This document shows positions 57,842-64,000 of a stretch of DNA of 64,000 bases, in pieces. The stretch spans positions 78,626 to 142,625 of the forward strand of contig NZ_QJTC01000008.1 in assembly GCF_003217575.1 (NCBI RefSeq), read 5' to 3'. Under the pieces are notes generated by a model. The model was not told where the DNA came from and ran no database searches. It was given only the letters and a program-made list of their open reading frames with translations. Source of the stretch: Xylophilus ampelinus (GTDB taxonomy: Bacteria; Pseudomonadota; Gammaproteobacteria; Burkholderiales; Burkholderiaceae_C). Each line of letters starts with the position of its first letter. The stretch's first letter is position 1. A program made the translations under genes and the position numbers.

Positions 57842-58717
57842 TCAGAAGCCCAGCAGCCGCAATGCCCATTCGGGTCCGAACGCCATGCCCGACAGGCCTG
57901 CGGCCGCCAGGAACGGGCCGAAGGGCACATAGCCGCCTTCGCGCAGCCGGCTGCTGAGCTTCATCGCGATGCCCACGACGGCGCCGACGATCGACGATAC
58001 GAGGATCAGCGGCACCAGCGCCTGCCAGCCGAACCAGGCACCGAGCGCGGCGAAGAGCTTGAAGTCGCCGTAGCCCATGCCTTCCTTGCCGGTGGCGAGC
58101 TTGAACGCCCAGTACACGCTCCACAGCGAGAGGTAGCCGCCGACGGCGCCCCAGATCGCATCGCCGAGCGGCACGGTGGTCCATTGCAGGAGCGCCGCGA
58201 CGAGGCCGATCCACAGCAGCGGGTAGGTGATGTCGTCGGGCAGCAGCGTGGTGTCCCAGTCGATCATCGCCAGGGTCACCAGCGCCGCCGAGAAGACGCA
58301 CCAGGCCCCGGCCGAAGGCGTCATGCCCCAGCGCCAGACGCAGTAGGCGAAGAGGGCGCCGGTGGCCAGCTCGACCAGCGGATAGCGGGCGCTGATCCGG
58401 GCCTTGCAGGCCGAGCATCTGCCGCGCAGGACCAGCCAGCTCACGACCGGCAGGTTCTCGTACCAGTGGATGCCGTGGCCGCAGTGCGGACAGCGCGAGC
58501 GAGGCACCAGCAGGTTGAACGCCTCGGTGGGCGGAGGCGGCTCGGACGGCCGACCGCCGGCCGGCGCGGCCTTCTCGGCCGCCATGGCGGTGAATTCGGC
58601 CTCCCACTGGCGCTCCATCATCTTGGGCAGGCGGTGGATCACCACGTTCAGGAAGCTGCCGATCAGCAGCCCGACGATGCCGGCCAAGGCGATGTCGATC
58701 TCCGGCGACACCCCCAT
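57842..58717 (-). CDS. pilD: Type IV prepilin peptidase/N-methyltransferase PilD
   Basis: This 291-residue inner-membrane enzyme cleaves leader peptides of type IV pilins and methylates the new N-terminus. The N-terminal domain carries the zinc cysteines C76/C79 and C101/C104. Aspartyl protease residues are D153 in MIDWDTTLLPDD and the aspartate in GYGDFKLFAALG. The N-terminal region has a ~20-residue Pro/Ala-rich insert. The start overlaps the pilC stop by one base (TAATG). It is in the pilBCD operon, with coaE, zapD and yacG downstream. Confidence 0.95.
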   Translation of the reverse strand: MGVSPEIDIALAGIVGLLIGSFLNVVIHRLPKMMERQWEAEFTAMAAEKAAPAGGRPSEPPPPTEAFNLLVPRSRCPHCGHGIHWYENLPVVSWLVLRGRCSACKARISARYPLVELATGALFAYCVWRWGMTPSAGAWCVFSAALVTLAMIDWDTTLLPDDITYPLLWIGLVAALLQWTTVPLGDAIWGAVGGYLSLWSVYWAFKLATGKEGMGYGDFKLFAALGAWFGWQALVPLILVSSIVGAVVGIAMKLSSRLREGGYVPFGPFLAAAGLSGMAFGPEWALRLLGF

Positions 58718-59934
58718 TAGACGACTTGGCCGAGCTTGAAGATCGGCAGGTACATTGCCACTACGATGCCGCCGATCAGCGTGCCCAGGAACACGATCAT
58801 GATCGGCTCCATCAGGCTCGACAGCCCGGCCACCATCTCGTCGACTTCGCCTTCGTAGAAGTCTGCGGCCTTGCCCAGCATGTGGTCGATCGAACCGGAT
58901 TCCTCGCCGATCGCGGTCATCTGCAGCACCATCGACGGGAAGATGTTGGCATTGCTCATCGCGGCGGTCAGGCTGGTGCCGGTGGAGACTTCCTGCTGGA
59001 TCTTGTCGGTCGCCATTTCGTAGACCGAATTGCCCGAGGCGCCGCCGACCGAATCCAGCGCCTCGACCAGCGGCACGCCGGCCGCGAACATGGTGGAAAG
59101 CGTGCGGGTCCAGCGGGCGATGCAGGATTTCTCGATCATCGGCCCGAACACGGGGACACGCAGCAGCAGCCGGTCCATGAACTTCTGCATCTTCTCGTTG
59201 CGCTTCCACGCCTGGAAGAAGAAGTAGAAACCGCCGAACAGCCCGCCGAAGATCAACCACCAGTAGGCGACGAAGAACTCGCTCATCGCGATCACGATCA
59301 GCGTCGGCGCAGGCAGGTCGGCACCGAAGGAAGTGAACACTTCCTTGAATGCCGGGATCACGAAGATCATGATCACCGCCACCACGACGAAGGCCACGAG
59401 CATCACCGAGGTGGGGTACATCAGCGCCGAGCGGATCTTCGACTTGATCGCCTCCGTCTTCTCCATGTAGACCGCCAGCCGGTCGAGCAGCGACTCCAGG
59501 ATACCGGCCGCCTCGCCGGCCTCGACCAGGTTGCAGTAGAGGCTGTCGAAGTACATCGGATGCTTGCGGAACGCGGCCGAAAGCGACGTGCCGGTCTCCA
59601 CGTCCGAGCGGATCTCGTTGAGCAGCCTGGTGACGCTGGCGTTCGGATTGCCGCGGCCCACGATGTCGAAGGACTGCAGCAGCGGCACGCCGGCCTTCAT
59701 CATGGTGGCCAGCTGGCGGGTGAAGATCGCGATGTCGCGCGGCTTGATCTTCTTGCCCGAACGGGTGCGCCGCTTCTTTATCTTGAGCGGAAAGACGCCC
59801 TGGCGGCGCAGGGTCGCCTGCACCTGGTTCTCGCCGCTGGCGCGCAATTCGCCGCGCACGGGCTTGCCCTGGCGGTCCTTGCCCTCCCACTCGTAGACGA
59901 ATTCATTGATGTCTCTGGACGCAGCAGTCGCCAT
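58717..59934 (-). CDS. pilC: Type IV pilus inner-membrane platform protein PilC
   Basis: This 405-residue protein has two T2SSF (GspF-like) domains, around residues 70-195 and 275-400, each followed by membrane helices (for example SVMLVAFVVVAVIMIFVIPAF and FLGTLIGGIVVAMYLPIF). The segments FTRQLATMMKAGVPLLQSFD and WTRTLSTMFAAGVPLVEALD are the repeated cores. PilC anchors the pilus assembly machine and works with the ATPase PilB. It lies 40 bases after pilB and overlaps pilD by one base. Confidence 0.95.
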   Translation of the reverse strand: MATAASRDINEFVYEWEGKDRQGKPVRGELRASGENQVQATLRRQGVFPLKIKKRRTRSGKKIKPRDIAIFTRQLATMMKAGVPLLQSFDIVGRGNPNASVTRLLNEIRSDVETGTSLSAAFRKHPMYFDSLYCNLVEAGEAAGILESLLDRLAVYMEKTEAIKSKIRSALMYPTSVMLVAFVVVAVIMIFVIPAFKEVFTSFGADLPAPTLIVIAMSEFFVAYWWLIFGGLFGGFYFFFQAWKRNEKMQKFMDRLLLRVPVFGPMIEKSCIARWTRTLSTMFAAGVPLVEALDSVGGASGNSVYEMATDKIQQEVSTGTSLTAAMSNANIFPSMVLQMTAIGEESGSIDHMLGKAADFYEGEVDEMVAGLSSLMEPIMIVFLGTLIGGIVVAMYLPIFKLGQVV

Positions 59935-59974
59935 ATGACTTTCTCCGATGACGCGGATCGCGGGTTGTCGTACG

Positions 59975-61702
59975 TTATTCGTTGGTGACCGCGAGCACTT
60001 CCTCGAGCGAGGTCTGGCCCAGCCGCACCTTGAGCAGGCCTGATTCGCGCAGGGAGCGCACGCCTTCGAGCCGCGCCTGCGCGGCGATCTCGGGAGCGCT
60101 GCCGTCGCGCAGGATGATGGTCTGCTGGGCGTCGGTGATCGGCATCACCTGGTAGATGCCCACCCGCCCCTTGTAGCCGTTGTTGCAAGCCGAACAGCCC
60201 ACCGCGCGGTAGGGCACCCAGCTGCCGTCGACCTGGTTTTCCTTGAAGCCCGCGTCGATCAGGGCCGATTTCGGGATGTCGGCCGGCTGCTTGCAGACGG
60301 GGCAGAGCTTGCGGGCGAGCCGCTGCGCCGTGATCAGGATCACGCTGGAGGCGATGTTGAAGGGCGCGATGCCCATGTTGCGCATCCGCGTCAGGGTCGT
60401 CGGCGCGTCGTTGGTATGCAGGGTGGACAGCACCAGATGGCCGGTCTGCGCGGCCTTGATCGAGATGTCGGCAGTCTCCAGGTCGCGGATTTCGCCGACC
60501 ATGATGATGTCGGGATCCTGCCGCAGGAAGGATTTGAGCGCGGCCGCGAAGGTCAGGCCCGCCTTCTCGTTGACGTTGACCTGGTTGACGCCCGGCAGGT
60601 TGATCTCGGACGGGTCTTCCGCCGTGGCGATGTTGACGCCCGGCTGGTTGAGCAAGTTCAGGCAGGTGTAGAGCGACACCGTCTTACCTGAACCGGTGGG
60701 CCCGGTGACCAGGATCATTCCGTAGGGCCGGCCGATGGCATGCATCAGCCGCGCCTTCTCTTCGGGCTCGTAGCCGAGCGCGTCGATCCCCAGCTTGGCG
60801 CTGCTCGGGTCCAGGATACGGATCACGATCTTCTCGCCGAAGAGCGTCGGCAGCGTGCTCACCCGGAAGTCGATCACCCGGTCGGCCGAGATCTTGAGCT
60901 TCATCCGACCGTCCTGGGGGATGCGCTTCTCTGAGATGTCGAGCCGCGAGATCACCTTGATGCGGGAGGCGAGCTTGTCTTTGATCGCGGTGGGCGGGGA
61001 GGCGAACTCGCGCAGTTCGCCGTCGATCCGGAAGCGGACGCGGTAGTTGTGCTCGTAGGGCTCGAAGTGCAGGTCGGACGCCCGCATGTTGAACGCGTCG
61101 AGCAGCATCTTCTGCAGGAACTTGACAATCGGCGCATCTTCGACTTCGGTGGCGAGCGCGTCGACCGCCTCCTGCGCCACGTCCTCCTCGCCGAACTGGA
61201 ATTCCGAGCCTAGCATCGTGTCGAGCTTGTCGGCCTCGCTCGGTGCCAGCGACTGCAGCAATTTCGTCAGCTTGTCGTATTCGGCGATCACCCAGTCCAC
61301 GCCGAGCTGGGTCGAGAACTTGATCTTCTCGGCCGCTTCCTGGTCGGTCGGGTCGGCGGTGGCCACGATCAACCGGTTGCTGCGCTTGCTGAGCACCACC
61401 ACCCGGTAGGCCTGGCAGATCTTCTCGTCGAGCAGTTCGCGCGGCAGGCGCAGCGGGTCGATCGCCGAAAGATCCAGGAGCGGCGCACCGAAGGCGGTCG
61501 ACACCGCATGCGCCATGTCGGCAGCGACCACGGCACCCGAATGGGTCAGTTCGGTGAGGAAGCTGTTGCGGTTGGTGAGCGCCTTGCGGTAGATCGCCTC
61601 GGCCGCATTCTGCTCCAGCACCCCGGCCGCGATCAGCGTCCGGCCCAATCCGGGCAGGGCGACGGGCGCAGCGTCTTTGGGCGGGGTATCTACAACAGCC
61701 AT
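59975..61702 (-). CDS. pilB: Type IV pilus assembly ATPase PilB
   Basis: This 575-residue extension ATPase has an N-terminal MshEN-like region (residues ~15-80: LGRTLIAAGVL) that in relatives may bind c-di-GMP, and a C-terminal GspE domain. Walker A is GPTGSGKT (334-341), the Asp box and His box are present (GEIRDLETADISIKAAQTGHLVLSTLHTND), and a CxxC pair zinc site lies at CPVCKQP and CSACNNGYKGR. It powers pilus polymerisation. It is the first gene of pilBCD. The tRNA-Pro fragment and island junction lie 180 bases upstream, so its promoter sits in 61703-61842. Confidence 0.95.
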   Translation of the reverse strand: MAVVDTPPKDAAPVALPGLGRTLIAAGVLEQNAAEAIYRKALTNRNSFLTELTHSGAVVAADMAHAVSTAFGAPLLDLSAIDPLRLPRELLDEKICQAYRVVVLSKRSNRLIVATADPTDQEAAEKIKFSTQLGVDWVIAEYDKLTKLLQSLAPSEADKLDTMLGSEFQFGEEDVAQEAVDALATEVEDAPIVKFLQKMLLDAFNMRASDLHFEPYEHNYRVRFRIDGELREFASPPTAIKDKLASRIKVISRLDISEKRIPQDGRMKLKISADRVIDFRVSTLPTLFGEKIVIRILDPSSAKLGIDALGYEPEEKARLMHAIGRPYGMILVTGPTGSGKTVSLYTCLNLLNQPGVNIATAEDPSEINLPGVNQVNVNEKAGLTFAAALKSFLRQDPDIIMVGEIRDLETADISIKAAQTGHLVLSTLHTNDAPTTLTRMRNMGIAPFNIASSVILITAQRLARKLCPVCKQPADIPKSALIDAGFKENQVDGSWVPYRAVGCSACNNGYKGRVGIYQVMPITDAQQTIILRDGSAPEIAAQARLEGVRSLRESGLLKVRLGQTSLEEVLAVTNE

Positions 61703-61842
61703 GCCGTGGGGACCGGAAGAGTAAAAAAGTGCATCCTACCATTGCCTTTCTTCTGCGGCCATGGCCTCGCGCGGGCTGCGCGGACCGGTCGTCCACTGTT
61801 GTTTTCGCGTCAGCACCCGGCCGGCGCGCCAGCGAACCCACG

Positions 61843-61866
61843 AAAAAAAGCCACCGGTGGCGGTGG
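61843..61866 (-). terminator. Candidate terminator downstream of the tRNA-Pro fragment
   Basis: On the - strand GCCACCGGTGGC (61850-61861) is followed by seven T's (61843-61849). It is placed as the terminator of a tRNA-Pro gene whose 3' end is at 61880. The stem is short. Confidence 0.45.
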
Positions 61867-61877
61867 CGGTGCGAATG

Positions 61878-61924
<47 letters not shown>

Positions 61925-62163
61925 TCAGCATCTGCGGTCTCAGGAGCCTCCTCGCGGTGATGAATCTCAATAAAATCAATAACTTAGCAAGAGGCCTCTT
62001 TTCCGTTTCCATCCATTTCAACCCCTTTCAAACGGCTGCGGTGGAACAGATTTGGAACAGATTTTTCACGCTAATGGGCAGTGTAGCGACATCCGGCTTG
62101 CGATTCGAGACCGATTTTTGGGTTCCACGGGTGGACCTCAGGCGCGAATACACTTTAGGAAAA
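61925..62163. other. Low-GC island edge without a recognisable gene
   Basis: This stretch is clearly richer in A/T than the chromosome to its left. I see no convincing coding region. It includes a tandem GGAACAGATTT-like repeat near 62043-62063. It begins exactly where the tRNA-Pro fragment loses its tRNA structure. Confidence 0.6.
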
Positions 62164-62226
62164 TTTGCAAGCTATGGCTGGCAATTTGATTGCCGTGGTG
62201 CAATCTTGCGCGCTATAGCTTGCAAA
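62164..62226. promoter_or_regulatory. Inverted repeat upstream of hipB-like gene (candidate operator)
   Basis: Perfect 12-base arms TTTGCAAGCTAT (62164-62175) and ATAGCTTGCAAA (62215-62226) flank 39 bases. The following sequence contains further partial matches (GGGTTATAGGCTG, TAAGCT). Xre-type antitoxins usually bind such symmetric sites to repress their operon. Confidence 0.5.
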
Positions 62227-62283
62227 GGCTTGTGGGTTATAGGCTGTGTAAGCTAAAGAAGGCAAATAGCTCTTTAAAAGCCT

Positions 62284-62568
62284 ATGATGTCAGCTATGAC
62301 TGACAAAATCCGACTGCCCGACGAACTCGGTAAACAGTTGCGTGAGCGTCGGGAATTCCTCCGCATGAGCAAGTCCGACTTGGCCGCCAAGGCCGGCAAG
62401 GTGCGGGAGGTCATCTACCGGCTGGAGGCCGGGGAAGACTCCACGGTGTCCTCCCTGCTGGCCGTGGCCGGTGCGCTGGGTTTGGCCTTGCGCCTCGAAA
62501 GCGCCGGAATGCCCTCAGCCAGCGAGGTCTCCGCCCGCTTCCAGGATGACGACGATGAAGCTGCCTGA
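62284..62568 (+). CDS. HipB-like Xre-family antitoxin
   Basis: This 94-residue protein has an Xre/Cro helix-turn-helix (about residues 12-68: LGKQLRERREFLRMSKSDLAAKAGKVREVIYRLEAGEDSTVSSLLAVAGALGLAL), followed by a short acidic tail. It overlaps the downstream HipA-like kinase gene by 14 bases, the standard order for HipBA modules. It probably neutralises HipA and represses the operon through the upstream inverted repeat. In-frame ATG codons at 62284, 62287 and 62296 make the exact start uncertain. It lies inside the probable island. Confidence 0.85.
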   Translation: MMSAMTDKIRLPDELGKQLRERREFLRMSKSDLAAKAGKVREVIYRLEAGEDSTVSSLLAVAGALGLALRLESAGMPSASEVSARFQDDDDEAA

Positions 62569-63790
62569 GAAGATTCGGCTGCTGAACGTGGCCATCGGCG
62601 ACAGCCCGCAAGCCGGACAACTCTTGCGCGGTTCGACCTACGAGTTCCGCTATCTGCAGCCCGACCCCGAACAGCCCACGGTGGCGCTGCTCATGCCTGC
62701 GCAAGAACATCTGACTTGGCAGGACGGCGACCTGTTTCCGCCCATGGACCAAAACCTTCCCGAAGGCGACTTGTTCATGAAGATTCGGGAACTGTTTCCC
62801 AAGCAGCCGATGACGCCGATGCACATGCTGGCGCTGGTAGGGCGCAATGGCATCGGTCGGCTCGGGTTCAGCCTGCCCGACGAGGCGGGGCCTGCCATGC
62901 CGCGCAGCCTGAGCAAAGAGGAACTGCTGAAGACGGCCTACACGCCTGAAGTCTTCAACGAACTGGTGGCCGCCTATCTGAGTACGGGGGCGGGCATTGC
63001 AGGCATGCAGCCCAAAATCATGGTCCCCGACCGGCCCACCGTGCCTATCCCCTCGCTCATCGTCAAGGCGGCCAGCCCGGCCTATCCGGGATTGGCTGCC
63101 AACGAGTTCTTGTGTCTGGCGGCGGCCCGGCACGCAGGCATCGAGGTGCCGTCGTTCGCGCTTTCCGACGATGGGCAGATGCTGGTGCTTGACCGGTTCG
63201 ACTTGGTCGACCATGGCGATGGCCGCGTTGAGCGTCTTGGTTTCGAAGACATTGCCGCTCTGGCAGGGCTGCGCGTGCGTGACGTTCTGTCGGACCGCAA
63301 ATACCACGGCAGCTACCAGCGGGTGGCCGAGCTGCTGCGACAGCTACAGCTCCACAGCGACAATCTGCACCGGTTCTTCGAGCAGGTAGCGTTCTCGGTG
63401 ATGGTGCGCAACGGCGACGCCCATCTGAAAAACTTTGGGCTGCTCTACCGCTCCACCACGGACGTGTGGCTGGCCCCCATATTCGATGTGGTGACGACCA
63501 GCATCTACAAGTACACGCAGTACCCTGGCGGACCGGAGTTGGAGGACCACACGCTGGCGCTCAAGTTGTTCGCGGGCAAGCACCAGACTAAAACCTATCC
63601 GACGACCGATGAATTGGTGGACTTCGGACGGAGGGTTTGCGGTGTGACCCAGCCGGCCGCGGTGCTGGAGCGAATCGCAGAGGCGATGCGCAGAACATTG
63701 GATGCAGCCAAAGGCGATACACGGGTGCCGTCGTCGTTGTGGCAGTCCATGGCGCACGCTTGGGAGGCCGGCCTTGCGCATGCCAGATGA
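62555..63790 (+). CDS. HipA-like serine/threonine kinase toxin
   Basis: This 411-residue protein has a HipA N-terminal subdomain and a kinase-like C-terminal domain. The catalytic loop is MVRNGDAHLKNFGLLY with D288, the metal-binding aspartate follows in APIFDVVTT, and the nucleotide-binding area includes GAGIAGMQPKIMV and SLIVKAASPAYPGL. E. coli HipA phosphorylates glutamyl-tRNA synthetase and induces persistence; other HipA proteins have other targets. ATG 62555 has AGGA at good distance; ATG 62546 is an alternative. It overlaps the antitoxin gene. All key residues are present, so it is probably active. Confidence 0.85.
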   Translation: MKLPEKIRLLNVAIGDSPQAGQLLRGSTYEFRYLQPDPEQPTVALLMPAQEHLTWQDGDLFPPMDQNLPEGDLFMKIRELFPKQPMTPMHMLALVGRNGIGRLGFSLPDEAGPAMPRSLSKEELLKTAYTPEVFNELVAAYLSTGAGIAGMQPKIMVPDRPTVPIPSLIVKAASPAYPGLAANEFLCLAAARHAGIEVPSFALSDDGQMLVLDRFDLVDHGDGRVERLGFEDIAALAGLRVRDVLSDRKYHGSYQRVAELLRQLQLHSDNLHRFFEQVAFSVMVRNGDAHLKNFGLLYRSTTDVWLAPIFDVVTTSIYKYTQYPGGPELEDHTLALKLFAGKHQTKTYPTTDELVDFGRRVCGVTQPAAVLERIAEAMRRTLDAAKGDTRVPSSLWQSMAHAWEAGLAHAR

Positions 63791-63905
63791 CCACGGGGCC
63801 GACTGCTTGCAGGTCTGAGCGGTAGACAACGCGAGTCTCTCGCAGTGATTATCCCTTCTCAAAGTCAACCTCAGGTTTTGACTGGCAGCATGAATCAGCG
63901 CTGCT
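63791..63905. other. Non-coding tail of the hipBA module
   Basis: I see no gene, hairpin terminator or RNA feature I can support between the end of the HipA-like gene and the possible IS end at 63906. Confidence 0.5.
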
Positions 63906-64000
63906 TGAACCGCCCCGGGATTCGCGGAGGCTGTTTGGTTCAAGTCATGCCACCAGCGCTGTGGCTTGACTGGCGAGTTGCCGGTGGTAGTTTGCCTCAG
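63906..64000. mobile_element. Possible terminal end of an IS3-family element (truncated by the window)
   Basis: The sequence from TGAACCGCCCCGGGATTCG resembles, from memory, terminal inverted repeats of IS51-group IS3 elements (TGAACCGCCCCGG-type). The rest of the element, including its other end and any transposase, would lie beyond the window, so this is tentative. Confidence 0.35.

Overview
The window is high-GC DNA (roughly two thirds G+C) whose gene content and order fit a betaproteobacterium of the Comamonadaceae (Acidovorax/Variovorax/Xylophilus-like). The genus is an inference. Pointers are the short-form hisG, the petABC-sspA-sspB order, the argJ-DUF815-NUDIX and yacG-zapD-coaE-pilDCB blocks, and dispersed repeats of a kind I associate with this family.

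Layout. 1-5071: hisG (3' end)-hisD-hisC-hisB-hisH-hisA on the + strand. 5130-20519: a complete pelABCDEFG exopolysaccharide operon on the - strand, followed in the same direction by two tandem lipoprotein genes with Ig-like plus spherulin-4 (GH135-like) domains. 20751-22703: galE and a hexose-6-phosphate mutarotase gene. 22758-23558: hisF. 23658-33089 (-): a peptide uptake and degradation operon (RpiR regulator, isoaspartyl peptidase, Gsi/Dpp-type ABC importer, P1 and M55 peptidases). 33234-34824: hisI, hisE, a small membrane protein and hinT. 35005-36611: tatABC. 36835-41659 (-): a Liv-type branched-chain amino acid ABC transporter. Then an HtrA-like protease, NIF3-like protein, pdxA, mscL, the cytochrome bc1 genes petABC, sspAB, tRNA-Thr, a DciA-like gene, secA, argJ, DUF815 ATPase, NUDIX hydrolase, yacG, zapD, coaE and pilDCB. 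61880-64000: the edge of a probable genomic island. It starts exactly at a 3' fragment of tRNA-Pro, carries low-GC DNA and a hipBA-type toxin-antitoxin pair, and may end in an IS3-type element that runs off the window.

How it works together. The histidine pathway is nearly complete (G, D, C, B, H, A, F, I, E) but is physically split twice, by a 17.7-kb pel cassette between hisA and hisF and by a 9.5-kb peptide-utilisation cassette between hisF and hisI. The pel cassette looks self-contained: synthase and membrane complex (PelF, PelG, PelD, PelE), deacetylase/hydrolase (PelA), export (PelB, PelC), a sugar-nucleotide epimerase (GalE) and two candidate Pel-cleaving lipoproteins. PelD carries an RxxD c-di-GMP site.

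Most interesting observations. (1) The spherulin-4 lipoproteins keep the acidic residues of fungal Sph3, a glycosidase acting on a Pel-like galactosamine polymer. (2) A ~48-bp dispersed repeat in six copies supplies the start codons of hisD and hisH and the stop codon of the NUDIX gene. (3) A tRNA-Pro fragment running precisely from the anticodon loop to CCA marks an integrase-type junction. Several large inverted repeats and a second three-copy repeat family also lie between genes. No rRNA, CRISPR array or riboswitch was seen.
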